A stretch of DNA of 64,000 bases from Tigriopus japonicus. Taxonomy: Eukaryota > Arthropoda > Copepoda > Harpacticoida > Harpacticidae. This document shows positions 1 to 11,883 of this stretch, piece after piece. Within the stretch, counting starts at the first letter, position 1; each line of letters starts with the position of its first letter. The notes under the pieces are model-generated. The model was not told the origin of the DNA. It saw only the letters and a program-made list of their open reading frames with translations, and made no database searches. The stretch spans positions 9,073,174 through 9,137,173 of the forward strand of contig CM021316.1 of the NCBI GenBank assembly GCA_010645155.1, read 5' to 3'. A program made the translations under genes and the position numbers.

Positions 1-3000
1 GGCCTTGGTGGTCACCCAAGGCTTCAAGGACCTGCTGTATATTGGTGAGATGACGCGATTTTGGCATGTTTTTGGGCAAGTTATGACGATTGCTAATGTT
101 TCTTTTAGGCAACCAAGCTCGACCCAAGTTGTTTGATCTCGATATCGCCGAACCCAACACGTTGTATGAAGAAGTGATCGAAGCTGAGGAACGCGTTTAC
201 TTGGATGACCCTCGTTGTCAATTAGACAAGTCTCACATGAAGGAAAAAGAAACGTCTACGCAAGAAAAAGTGTTTGTCAAGCGAGAGTTGAATGTGAACC
301 AATTGAGAGCGAAATTGCAAGATGTTCTTCGTAAGGGCATTAAGAGTCTAGCCGTTGTCTTAATGCATTCGTATCATTTCAAAGAACATGAGCAAAAAGT
401 GTTGGCAGTGGCGAAAGAGTTGGGGTTTGAACATATCTCTCTATCCTCGGAAATCATGCCTATGATTCGGATTGTTCCTCGCGGTCATACGGCAAGTGTG
501 GATGCCTACCTTACCCCTTCCATTCATAAGTATGTCCAAGGATTTGCCGCTGGGTTCAAGGACAACTTAAAAGGCGTGAATGTCACGTTTATGCAATCCG
601 ATGGAGGGTTGACGCCAATGGGTGAGTTCAACGGATCCCGGGCCATTATTTCGGGGCCAGCGGGAGGTGTGGTGGGTTATGCGCAGACCACGTACCAAAC
701 GGCGGGTCAACAAGCAGTAATCGGTTTCGATATGGGTGGAACTTCGACCGATGTCAGTCGTTATGATGGAGCTTATGAACACGTGTTTGAAACCACCACC
801 GCTGGAGTTACGATTCAGGCCCCTCAACTTGACGTCAATACCGTGGCTGCTGGAGGTGGATCCCGGCTCTTTTTCCGTTCCGGCCTTTTTGTTGTGGGTC
901 CGGAATCCGCAGGTGCTCATCCTGGACCCGTTTGCTACAGAAAGAACGGATATCTGGCCATAACTGATGCTAATTTGGTTCTTGGGCGAATTCTACCTGA
1001 ATACTTTCCTAAGATATTTGGTCCCAACGAAAATGAACCACTCGATAAGGAGGCGTCTGTCAAAGAATTCAAAAAGCTTACCGAAGAGATCAACGAATTC
1101 CGAAAGCAAGCGGGCGAAACCAAAACCATGACTATCGAGGAAGTGGCCATTGGTTTTATTCAAGTGGCCAATGAATCAATGTGTCGGCCGATTCGGGCTC
1201 TGACTCAAGGAAAAGGTTACGATACTGCTCGCCATGTTCTGGCGTGCTTTGGCGGTGCTGGAGGTCAACATGCGTGTGCGATTGCCCGATCTTTGGGCAT
1301 GAAGCAAGTGTACGTTCATAAGTACGCTGGGATTCTCAGTGCTTATGGGATGGCCTTGGCCGATGAAGTCCACGAAACTCAAATTCCATGTGGCAAAGAA
1401 TATCACGAGGACAACTTTGAATTCGTGAATACCTCCTTGAATCAATTGCAAGCAGAGTGTGTGGAAAAGATGAAATCTCAAGGCTTTGAAGATTCACACA
1501 TCGAAACCGAAGTTTATCTTCATCTTCGTTATGAAGGCACGGATTGTGCCCTGATGTGCAAGGCCACTGAGCCAGGTCCTGGGCATCCAAAGCACGGTAA
1601 TTTTTTGAGCTCGTTCTTTGAACGTTACCAAACCGAATTTGGATTCACTCTGTCAAACCGCAAGGTGATTGTGGACGACATCAGAGTTCGAGGGATAGGA
1701 AAAACTGCATTTTCCGATGAGGTTGAATTGGCAAGTGGAAGTGGTGAGCCGAAGCATGTTCATATTGAGAAGATTTACTTTAAAGGTGGTCCTCGTGATT
1801 GCAAGATATACCGCTTGAAAGATCTCCTACCGAGTCAAGAAATTCATGGCCCCTCCATAATTATGGACGACTTAAGCACTATTTTGGTGGAACCCGACTG
1901 CATTTGCACAATCACATCCCAAGGAAATATGAAGATCGTGATAGGTGATGGTCAATATGCGCGCATTGGAACTGAACTGGATACCATTCAACTGTCCATC
2001 TTTTCTCACCGATTCATGTCTATTGCCGAGCAAATGGGCCGTATTCTTCAACGCACGTCAATCTCGACCAATATCAAGGAACGCCTAGATTTCTCTTGTG
2101 CTTTGTTTGGTCCAGATGGGGGTTTGGTATCAAATGCGCCGCACATTCCTGTCCATCTTGGTGCCATGCAGGATACCGTGCGGCATCAAATGAAAGTCCA
2201 AGCAGGTAATCTGCATCGTGGTGATGTCATTTTGGCCAATCATCCCAAAGCTGGAGGATCCCATCTCCCCGATTTGACTGTAATTACGCCGGTATTTTTC
2301 TCGAACATTAAGGAACCGGTATTCTTTGTCGCTAACCGAGGTCATCATGCTGACATTGGTGGCATATCCCCGGGATCTATGCCTCCTCATTCGAAATTCC
2401 TCTGGGAAGAAGGAGCCAGTTTCAAAAGTTTTAAAATTGTAGACCGTGGGAACTTCCAAGAAGAAGCCTTGATTGCCAAGTTTCAAGAGCCTGGTAAATA
2501 TCCGGGAAGCTCTGGAACGCGTTGCCTTCAAGACAACCTCTCTGATCTAAGGGCCCAAATTGCTGCCAATCAAAAAGGAATCCAATTGGTCACTGGCCTA
2601 ATCGATAGCTACGGATTGGACGTTGTTCAGGCCTACATGAAGCACATTCAAGACAATGCAGAAGTCGCCGTTCGAGACATGCTCTCCTCCATCGGAAAAT
2701 CGGTTAAAGAAAGGACGGGAAAAAGCACGTTGAAAGCTGTCGACTACATGGATGACGGATCTCCGATCAATTTAAGGGTAGACATTGACGTGAGCGAAGG
2801 GAGTGCCACTTTTGACTTTTCTGGGTCTGGCCATCAAGTTTGGGGTAACACAAACACCCCCCGCGCAGTGACCTTCTCCGCCTTGATCTATTCATTAAGG
2901 TGCATGGTTGGCCATGACATCCCTCTCAATCAAGGATGCTTGACACCTGTCAAGGTGATCATTCCTGAAGGTTCCATTTTGGACCCCTCGGAAGATGGAG

Positions 3001-3806
3001 CGGTTGTGGGAGGAAACGTCCTAACCTCTCAACGACTAGTGGATGTGATTTTGAAGGCTTTTGAGGTTTGCGCAGCCAGCCAAGGGTGTTGCAACAACAT
3101 CACATTTGGTGATGGGCACTTCGGGTAAGATGAACGTTCTAGGGAACGTGTCGAGATACGTTTGTTTTTTCCGTCGCTAATTGATGCCTGTTACCTCTTT
3201 TCTTCTCTCCCTCTTCCATATAGATACTACGAAACTGTGGCTGGTGGAGCTGGGGCTGGTCCCACTTGGAACGGACGTTCGGGCGTTCACGTCCACATGA
3301 CCAATACTAGATTGACAGATCCTGAAATCCTCGAGCGAAGATACCCGGTGATTTTGGAGCATTTCTCACTGGCTTCTAGCACAGGAGGCCATGGCCAGTA
3401 TAAGGGAGGCGATGGTGTGCTTCGTCGAATGCTTTTTCGCAAGGATCTGACGTTATCCATTCTGACAGAACGTCGAGTCCTGAGTCCGTATGGAATGGCA
3501 GGGGGAGCAAATGGTCACCGAGGTGTCAATTTGTTAGAGCGCAAAGACAAGACCCTCTATTTGGGGGGGAAATGTGCCATTCCCGTGGAAAGTGGGGATG
3601 TGTTTTCTCTCCAAACTCCAGGAGGAGGAGGGTGGGGACCGACGGAAATGAATGACAATGAGCGAAGCGAAAGCCCAGGAAACGGAAAGCAGGGACCATT
3701 TCATCAACCTGGACAGCCGTCGAGCGATGAGGGAAGGGACACAACAATCAGATTTGTAGAAAAAGGAAGTCTCTACGACTACCAGCAAACGCAACACTCG
3801 GCCTAA
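1..3806 (+). CDS. OPLAH: 5-oxoprolinase, 5'-truncated by the window edge
   Basis: 5-oxoprolinase hydrolyses 5-oxo-L-proline to L-glutamate using ATP, in the gamma-glutamyl (glutathione) cycle in the cytosol. Exons read: 1-44 (frame starts at base 2), 109-3124 and 3224-3806, with GT/AG borders (gtgaga...ttttag; gtaaga...tatag) and matching phases. The visible protein is about 1213 residues. The family is about 1290, so roughly 80 N-terminal residues lie upstream of the window. Visible landmarks are the HydA segment [12 protein letters not shown], the glycine-rich GPAGGVVG, the HydB-type block HLGAMQDTV and [28 protein letters not shown], and the C-terminal FGDGHFGYYET junction restored by splicing. 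The C-terminus ends in a SLYDY-like tail as in animal orthologs. The family and exon joins are very secure. Confidence 0.96.
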
Positions 3807-3870
3807 TGAGATTCCTGCGTCTTTGATGTGCTCCAATGTCCTCATGCTCATTATTGAGGGGGGTGAATGA

Positions 3871-3876
3871 AATAAA
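3871..3876 (+). terminator. Polyadenylation signal of OPLAH
   Basis: A canonical AATAAA lies 65 bases after the OPLAH stop codon and before the downstream gene on the same strand. It gives a short 3' UTR. Confidence 0.6.
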
Positions 3877-4158
3877 GATTGAATAATCTCCATGTCTCTC
3901 TCTTTCTCTCTGATTCATCTCTTGATCTCTCGCCCCCCATTATTACCTATCTTCCTTTGTCTTTAATCTTAGCATCTTGGTTGCGCTCTTTTGAGGATTT
4001 CCTTCCATTTCCTTTACAGATTAATCCCCAAGGAATCGAAGCGACTGCAGAACGGTCAAGTTCGTGTGGTTGTGGAAGTGCGTGTTTTATACATAATACT
4101 ACAAACAGCCCTCGTCCGCCCTTGACGATCTCCTTCAGTGGCAAAAGCGAAAACCATA

Positions 4159-4769
4159 ATGGCTTCCTCTACCGGTGCAGGGAAAAACAAGATGCAAGCC
4201 ATCGATCTCACCAAGCTCAATCTTATGCAACTGACTCAGTTCAAGAACCAATTGGACCAAGATCTACAATTCTACCAAGAATCCATCCAGAACTTGAAGC
4301 ATGCTCAAAGCAAGTAAGTACTCTCTTGCACCATAATAGATTGAAGAAACCTTCTTTTAGTCCTAATTGGACCCATTCCAGTCGTTGTCGACCCAAAACC
4401 TTGACTTACTTTAATTCAATGTTTTTCAGGTTTCAAGAATCCGGAGAAGCTTTGACCAAATGTTCGCCCGGAAACGCGGATAAAGATATCTTGGTGCCTC
4501 TAACTGGGTCCATGTATGTTCCGGGCAAACTGAAGGATCCTGAGAAAGTCGTTGTGGACGTGGGCACGGGGTACTACGTAGAGAAGGATATTCCCAATGC
4601 AAAGGAGTACTTCACCAAAAAGGTGAAATATGTCACTGAACAGATGGAAAAAGTTCAAGCCATCGGAAACGAGAAAAACCGTATTCGTGACGCTGTCATG
4701 GATGTGATGGAGATGAAGCTTCAACAACAATTCTCTCAACAAAAGGCTGGCCAAACAGCCAGTGCGTAA
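4159..4769 (+). CDS. PFDN5: Prefoldin subunit 5
   Basis: Alpha-type prefoldin subunit of the hexameric cytosolic chaperone that passes unfolded actin and tubulin to the CCT chaperonin. Two exons, 4159-4313 and 4430-4769, join in phase (51 codons plus 2 bases; donor gtaagta, acceptor ttttcag) to give 164 residues, close to the usual 150-160. The N-terminal helix contains LTKLNLMQLTQFKNQLDQ. The second exon holds the beta-hairpin signature VPLTGSMYVPG and then the C-terminal helix with repeated K/E/Q residues, the usual coiled-coil tentacle. The ATG at 4159 was chosen because it is the first in frame and gives the family's normal N-terminus. The gene starts about 350 bp after the OPLAH stop on the same strand. 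There is no sign of a shared transcript, since OPLAH has its own AATAAA. Confidence 0.95.
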
Positions 4770-7700
4770 AACTGGAAGAAACGGCAAACTTGCGATCTTA
4801 AAATGAAGATGTGGTCTTTTCTACAGTGTCATTTCCATCTCTAACACGATTTCGAAATAATAATGATAGGGCATCAATACACTTTACACAACATCATTAC
4901 ACGGAGATCTGGACCGCTTGGCCGTCTTGCAAATTTACGAGATTCCCTCACGCCCCTTATTCGAGTTAGTCACGTTGCATGCACGAAAAAAGGACATCAT
5001 TTCTCTTTGTATCCCTTTACCTTTCCTTCTCTCTCTGTGGCCTTTGAAGACGGGTCTTTCATTCTATTCTCCTCTCTTTTTGCTGTTGGCTGTTTTCATT
5101 TCTTGTTGGACTGTACTAGAGATGAAAATGACGAGAGGTTTTCTTGTCTTTGATTGATCAGCATGCCGGTTGGAGAGGCGCGGTTGTCGCGACGCTTCAC
5201 AAGTTACTCAAAGTGCCAGCGACCCCAAAAATCATCATGCTCTTCGTGTTCAAGAGTCCTCCTATCATAATTCTTGCCATCCTTGTCTTGAGTTCCACGC
5301 ACTTGCTCTGTCGGGCATTTCTTCTTCTGTCGGTCGGTCGGTCTTTCGTTCGTTCAGTCCTTCCTTCGCTCTTTCTCCGCTTGCTTCTTTACTTCCCTAT
5401 TTGCTTGCTTACTTACTCACTCATCAGAAAGTGCTGAGGATGAGGAGGAGATGAAGAAGAAGAACAAGTTATAGGGGAGGATCTTTTTTCCTGTGATTGT
5501 CCCTCTTTTCCCAAGAAAAAAGATGATGGTGCCGTCTGGCACAAAAAAGAGACAGAATTTGCCAGCTCTTACTAATCCTGGGACGTCTCCGTTTGCGGAT
5601 AATAACTATTTTCTCACATTTTACTGCAATAAAAATTCATTTTATAAATATTCAAATTTGTAAAACAACCTTTCGGAGCATGTTGATATCCTAAATTCGA
5701 TGTCTCAATCCCCTCAAACGATAGATAGAAAAGACGAAAACGAGCAATCTGAGGTTCGTAGTTATTTAAGTGTTTCCTGAAGTTAATTTTGTCGCAAATG
5801 ATTACATATATGGATATTTTTGTCGTAATGTATTCAAATGCAGGGTGACACATAAGTCTCGGCCAGTTCCAAGATTTGCAACATTGTACATGTTGCTTGT
5901 CCCTAAAAAAAAGAAAGAAATCTCACGATTTAAGGTACGTGTGATTCTAGCTAACAATAAAAGTGAAGGGTAAGGGACTTATGTTTTACGTTTTTCTCGC
6001 TTGAAGCAAAGAACGAAAGTGTCCTTTTCAAGAGAGCAAAAATATCAATCAAGCTACTTGAATTTATCTGAATGTCCGGGATTGATCAGCCAGGAAGCCC
6101 ACCACAAACAAAAGAAAGAAGTCATGTGCCTTACTTTCTTTCTATTTCTCCTGGACCTCGTGGCCGAAAAATCCCTGAAATTTCAATGCATTCAAGACGG
6201 TTGATAGATATTCTTACTCTCATCAAAAAGACAATTATCTGTTTTGCTTTAAGGCCGAAAAAAACGTGAAAGAACGAATTATCTACTCCGTCTCACTTAT
6301 AGCAAGAATGGGCCCATAAAATATGTCAAACGGCTTCGTTTCATGACTGTCTTTCACGAATTTTGGTAAGTCAAGCAAAGATAACAGAAATTTGATTCCA
6401 TCAACCGGTTTTTGGGAACAATCAAGGTGTCTGGAATCTCTAATGCTTTTGTACGAAATGTCAATTAGTCAGTAGGACAATTCGGATTGTACAACCTGGA
6501 ATCAATACTTTAAAGTCACTTGTTTTGTGTACAGGGGATGTTTGTCGGTTGTCAAGTGGCAGTTTAGAATTTGGGACTGTTCAAAGGCACCTACATCAAA
6601 TAGCTTTGCCTGTATATTTGAACATTTTGTAGCGAAGTATAGACCCATAGTTCTTTCAACTTTTGAGACAATTGTCTTGTCGGCAGTTGTAGTTTTTCAA
6701 TCAATCCGGCAACCACTCTCTTTCCCTTCGTGGCCAAAGCTGCGTTCATGGCGTTCCAGCATAAATAAGTCTGGAGGCTGAACACCCTGAACACCTTGGA
6801 ACATAGAGGACCTCTGTGCCTTGGAACGGCTGCGAAACTTCTCTGAAGCTTCACAAAGAATAATTACGAGACTTTGAAACGCAGTATTTACAAACCTTGT
6901 GCAAAAATATGCAAATGACACATTGGTTTAGTAAGATGGAGTAACATCTGAAACATGCATCTGGACAAGATCAATGGGCAACTAGAGTTTGATGTTGGAC
7001 AACGGACTCATTGTCCGAAGAGCGAAGAAGATATTGCAAAATGTGAAAAGAATATCCGTTTTCTGGGGACAAGAGCTAAAAGTATGTGTACGGTTTATCA
7101 AAATGATGCCATTCGTGGCATAATTTCAGCGTATTGCAACTGTTTTTTCGCATGATATTAGTGTGACTATTGAAAATGCAGTTTCTATTTTGCTAAGGAG
7201 TTATCTGACAGAAAGAGAGAAACTCTTTCATTTATCTCCAAAGTGATGGATGCAACAGGAGCCAAATTATAATTAACTTGTGTTGCTCCAATCAGTTCTC
7301 TTGTTGAAGTCCCAAAGCCTGTTAACGAGTCATCAGTTTTAATGACTTACAGCGGTTCTGTCGGTAACGACCTTTGGCCGCTTACAAATGATTACTTTTT
7401 TATTACTTACCGGCTTGTTAGCAATGCTCCTAACAATTGTTATGAGGTACAAAAGTAACATCTGGTGTCCAACAAACACAGTATTTACCATTTGTTGGTG
7501 TTCATTTCATTCTTTCGTTAATTGGCCTCATTTATTCAATTTTAGATGGAGAGTTGGAATTAGCATCGTAACACTATCTCTGACCATGAAAGTGAGATGG
7601 CTCCAGCCACACGTTTGAAATGCCTTCCCCCACTTTCAAGTGGATATCCTCATAGAACTTTTCCATCATCTTGGAAGACAAACCCCAAATCTTTTAAAGA

Positions 7701-8060
7701 TGATGCCTGCTCATAATACGAACGAATCTCCATTGTATTTGACCGATACACCTAATTATGACGGCCCGTACGTTATTGCGCTGAATTTCATTCCGTTGAA
7801 AGCCACATTACTTTTGGCAACCCAACAGTAGACTTTCTCCAAGTCATGTACTGGACATTTCGAGTCCTGACCATTACTTCCATCCACAAACCAATTTTTG
7901 TACGAAGGATATCCAAACTAAAGTTGGACTGGGCTTGTAGCTAACTTTGTAACAAACTAAAACGAAGATGTACCTCTAACAAAAGCCAATCATAGAAACC
8001 CACCTATACTACTTTATCGACCATAACATGGTGGTGGAGTGGTCCCTACATTAAATACAT
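4770..8060. other. Intergenic stretch, no gene recognised
   Basis: I see no coding region that I can name. Open frames are short. A degenerate stretch near 6540-7900 has several medium-length frames on both strands (for example 6591-6854 minus and 6955-7155 plus), but no family is recognisable and stops interrupt longer reading. It could be an old transposon. A pyrimidine-rich low-complexity run lies at about 5320-5430. Confidence 0.5.
5320..5430. repeat. Low-complexity pyrimidine-rich tract
   Basis: This run contains TCGG tandem units near 5330-5343 followed by degenerate TTCC/TTGC/TTAC four-base steps. It looks like a decayed tetranucleotide microsatellite. It makes spurious open frames (plus strand 5144-5454) with Ser/Leu/Tyr-rich translations that should not be taken as genes. 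Confidence 0.6.
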
Positions 8061-8510
8061 TGAATATATTATGAGGCGATGTTATTTTCCAAATTTTGTT
8101 GTTTGACTAAGTTGTTCGAAGTTAGGATTTAATTAGACAAGGTATATTGATTGGGCAGCCCCTATATACTGTACATAGAAAATAAGAGGCAAGAACAAGC
8201 AAGATGACAAATTTCCTCTCCATAAGGGTTCACCAAATATCAATATATTAGTAAGAGCAACATATTTATTTACTTACCAAAAACTTGAATTTTGACGAGT
8301 TTTTCTCCTTTGACATCCATTTTTTGAAACGCGTAAGGGTCATGGAATAATATACCTTGTCTACTTAAATCTTAAGCTCGAATAGAATTGTACAGCAACA
8401 AAACATATGAAATAACATCTGCTAATAAGAGATAATTCTTGATTTCGATATTCTACGTCATTCCGAAAATCGTGCGTTTTAGCGAGTGACAAGGTCAGTC
8501 TATAGTCTGG
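8061..8510. mobile_element. MITE-like element with long inverted repeats, copy 1
   Basis: The left arm at about 8061-8145 and the right arm at about 8353-8510 are inverted copies of each other. The left arm ends TTAATTAGACAAGGTA and the right arm begins TACCTTGTCTACTTAAAT. Both arms share the AACATC(T/G)... and AAATTTTGTTG-type blocks. The internal part also matches copy 2 at 25320-25873 in the same orientation (GTACATAGAAA..., AGCAACAT..., TTTTTTGAAACG). There is no coding capacity. The left terminus looks truncated or more diverged than in copy 2. It is probably a non-autonomous DNA transposon; the superfamily cannot be assigned. Confidence 0.75.
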
Positions 8511-8635
8511 ATACGACACGTACAGGGCTGCTACTTCTAATTGTCGCTGAACAGAATCGTGAAAACAACCATGATTAAATGATTTTTTTAAATCATGCTT
8601 GATCTTGACTGAGTCTTCAAACAATTATTAAACAT

Positions 8636-9150
8636 ACAGTAGTCGCAAAATCACTATGAATTTCACATACCACCAACTAGAGATGGCTGAGTTCAATGAG
8701 GAGCAACGACGTTGCGCCGTTGTGATGGCGCTTGTGAATTCAAAGGCCAAAATAACCAACCGAGAGATTGCCAATACGCTTGGATTGTACATCTGATTCA
8801 TTCAAAGTTCCAGGAAGAGGTTAGAGGAGAAAAGGAAGCACCCTGGTTCAAAGATAGTATGTGAAGTGATCTTGAGTGATGACCATGCCTCCACACATCA
8901 CCGAAACACGGCTCAGGGTCAACACAGGCATTTTATTTAAGGATGTGGTTATACCTATCACCAAGGAGACAACTGGTAACCGTCCCCTGGGTATGGCAAA
9001 AAGACAATGCACCCTGTCATGTATCCAAAAGTCTCTCCTGTGGCTCAAGGAGAACAGCTACGACTTCACCTTCAAGGATATTTGACCACCTAGCTCTCCA
9101 GATTGAAGTCCAATGGATTAGTCTTTCTTGGGCGTGTTGAAAGAAAGGAA
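8636..9150 (+). mobile_element. Degenerate mariner-family transposase relic
   Basis: Translating the plus strand in shifting frames gives fragments of an IS630/Tc1-mariner transposase. The N-terminal MAEFNEEQRR start (ATG at 8683) runs 37 codons to a stop at 8794. Then come the pieces MPPHITETRLRVNT (near 8884), a WQKDNAPCH block carrying the second catalytic Asp (near 9000), WLKENSYDF, and a P-D-stop-S-P-M-D block with the third acidic site. Most of the helix-turn-helix and first catalytic region is deleted between about 8800 and 8870, and frames shift several times. A possible left end, CAGTAGTCGC preceded by TA, lies near 8635. It is not functional. Confidence 0.7.
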
Positions 9151-9174
9151 CAACGTAAGAGTGTGGTATAAGCC

Positions 9175-9345
9175 CAGATGTTAGATGCACTAATTCAAAT
9201 GGCTCAAGTATACCAAAGCATAGTATAAATAACGCTGCTTGAGTCATGGATATGCTTACAGAAGAGGATGCGAAGACAGCTGTTTGTTGTTGTTTTTGAG
9301 AGCCCAATGAGGCCCTCTGGAGTGAACGATAGGGAAGTGTTTTGG
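9175..9345 (+). repeat. Repeat fragment, inverted partner at 10080-10335
   Basis: The sequence TTAGATGCACTAATTCAAAT with the following GGCTCAAG and AGCCCAATGAGGCC blocks recurs on the opposite strand at 10080-10335 in the same order. It lies directly after the mariner relic and may be its 3' part or a separate repeat family. The translations share LDALIQMAQ and SPMRP, but stops interrupt both copies. Confidence 0.6.
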
Positions 9346-10079
9346 ACTCAATATTCAATATTTTATACTAAATCAGTGAACAAATTGTCTAGACATCATT
9401 CTAGTTTGTGTTTCTGTCTCTTAGAGATAATTAAATGCAACCCACTCTTGGGTAAATCACGTTCACCACTCATTATCAACCCTATTCAACTTATCCTGAA
9501 ATACCAATGGTTTCAGATTATAAGTGCCTAACAACACCATCAAAGCGAAGAATACAGTGAGTGCTCCATGAGAGTGATCTGTTCTTCACTGCATTCTGCA
9601 TGAATAATCAGTGTGAGGGAATCATCAACAACTCAACTATTAGTTGACAAAAAAATTGTTTAATCTCGTGCTTCCTCTCGGTTTGGCTGATCAAAATGTT
9701 GATATTTGGCATCTAATGGATTTCAAGGATTTCAGACCATAAAATGCTGACTAAAAATGATGTTTTTATGGGGAAGAGTGTGGATACTGTGGCTGTGAGC
9801 TTCATTGTTAATAACATGGCCACAGTTTTCTAAAAAGACGCCCAATCTTCATGAAACTTGATTGAAGTATAACTGAACTCGTTGTCTGAAGTTGGTATTA
9901 TTATATCTAAGTTACATATGCATTTATTCGAGATCCATTCTCCATTTTGTGCGAGATATTGGTCTGAAGGAGCTCAGTTTTGACTAATTCCCGAGAACAG
10001 AAAGCAGCATTATAAAAATGAATGGTAGGAAAAGGAGCGCTATCTAATGCTACAACAATGTTCTGAAGCGATGTTTGCT

Positions 10080-10335
10080 ATCAAACACCTATTTCTATCG
10101 TTTTTTGACAATTTCGTTCAAATTCACTGCAGAGCCGCACCGTTTTAAGGGCCTCATTGGGCTACGCGTCAGCTGAAGTTCGCGTCCTGTGGTGAGAGGT
10201 TCCTGCTTGAGTACAGTCTCAAAAATCAGCTGACTTTCAAGCGCAGGTTATGTACAGAGACTATACTCGAGCAGAGTTATTTAAACTCGTCTTCGGTATG
10301 CTTGAGCCATTTGAATTAGTGCATCTAAAATTCGG
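10080..10335 (-). repeat. Repeat fragment, inverted partner of 9175-9345
   Basis: Read on the minus strand, this carries the LDALIQMAQ-encoding block (about 10290-10330) and the AGCCCAATGAGGCC block (about 10152-10166), matching 9175-9345. Between the two blocks the copies differ in length and sequence. The copies are diverged, so the insertions are old. Confidence 0.6.
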
Positions 10336-10702
10336 GCTATTGTCACGCAAATAATATTTATGTATGCTTGTCGCAACCCTGTAAATAAAGATTTGGCAGT
10401 TGCCTTCCGATCGAGAACGAGATAGCACATGGTGCAGTCGGTATAGGTTTTATAGTACCTTACCTCGCCTGTGCGGTTCTCCCTTCCATTGAAAAACACG
10501 TTCCTGGTGGAGTGTTCAGACCCGTGGTCACATTTGGTCAGTCAGACAAGCCCCAATCCGTGTCCACGACTTCCATATCGCAAAAACGTTTTTGGATATT
10601 GGCGCGAGCGTTACGGCATCAGCTGCTCGTCATTTTTTTCATCAGTGTCCCCAAATCTCGTTTCGGGGTCCAACCGGGTCCAACCACTATCGTGTCATCA
10701 TC

Positions 10703-10831
10703 ATGGCGGATGTGACACGGTCGAAGCGCAAACTTGCAGCCCTGTTAAGCGGTGCCTCCAAAAAGGCATTGTCTACACAATCATCTCTTCGCGATCTTCA
10801 AAGTCATGACAGCAAAGTCATGTCATCATGA
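10703..10831 (+). other. Short Lys/Arg/Ser-rich open frame, possible retroelement remnant
   Basis: The ATG at 10703 opens 42 codons starting MADVTRSKRKLAALL, in a local patch richer in G+C than its surroundings. A basic, helical N-terminus of this sort resembles the beginning of some retroelement gag proteins (BEL/Pao type), but nothing downstream confirms it and no LTR pair was seen. Treat it as an unproven relic. Confidence 0.2.
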
Positions 10832-11883
10832 CATCACAACTTGAAGGCCTCCCAAACCAGTAGCATCAACGAGAAGGGCAACAAGATAGACGAGGCAAGG
10901 GTAAAAGCTCCAACTACGTGGTTTAATGTCCGCGCAAAAGCAGTGGTGGAGGCTGACGGCAATAAGGTCGAATGAATTATATTCTAAACCATAAACCTTG
11001 GATGTTGGTTTTTTCAATTTTAAAAATTTAGTGTTTTAGGGCTGAGATATACTAGTTTTTGTGATGTTGATGATACGGCGACAATTAGAAGTAGCAGCCC
11101 TGTAGGTCACAGTATCAACACTAGATGATGAAATACTGGCGCTTTGTACCAATTTCCGAAGAATAGGAACATGAGCGGCCCTTGAGGAGCAAATGATTTG
11201 ACATCGTACCTGCCACTAAATGATCCTTCAACCTTAACCATTTGCTTCCTTTCACTCATAGAACTGCCATGATTTATAGGTCTAATTCGCACTTTCTTAT
11301 TTTTCTTATTAATTCTGAAATGAATGTTCCTCTTGTGAGTTTCTTTTCTCTAAACTGGTTTGTGAGGGTGAGCTGAAACGGGAATTTTTTTAATCAAATG
11401 GGAATATATATTTCGAATTCATTATCAAAGACAGTTTGAATCAAATGGACTATTGTGTTTGACATTACCCACAAGGGATTTACAACGATAACTGGGATGG
11501 CCAGGGTTGGGGATTTGCCTCGGCGAGAATTCTCTCACTAATTTGGTTTAAGAGGCAGTCCTAGATATTACGGCACACTTTTACTTGAATGGCATTGGGA
11601 ATGGCACAACAGTAAACTCATCAGTGGTATTGGCCATTATTATTTAAGTATGATATGCTTCTAGCATTACTCTCATCATCGTTGCTGACTTCATATTTTG
11701 TTCATTACTTCCCTTTCAACTTTCTTCTTTGGAAAATCTCGAATAACTAAGACACGAAAAGGCACTTTATACTCTTTGACTGGAGTAAACGAGATCTCAA
11801 GAAGGTTAATTTGTGTGTGTTTTTCCTCTTTCTGTTATTGCCCCTTCTCCCACTACAGCACGAGCTTATTCATTTGGGCCGAC
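10832..11883. other. Intergenic, nothing recognised
   Basis: Only short open frames occur, without recognisable similarity. This is the 3' flank of the minus-strand M13 gene that ends at 11884. Confidence 0.4.

Noticed and set aside
3879..4429. Plus-strand open frame running continuously from 3879 into the second PFDN5 exon
   Set aside because: The frame before 4430 does not match prefoldin. The true first exon is in another frame at 4159-4313 and joins by GT-AG splicing.
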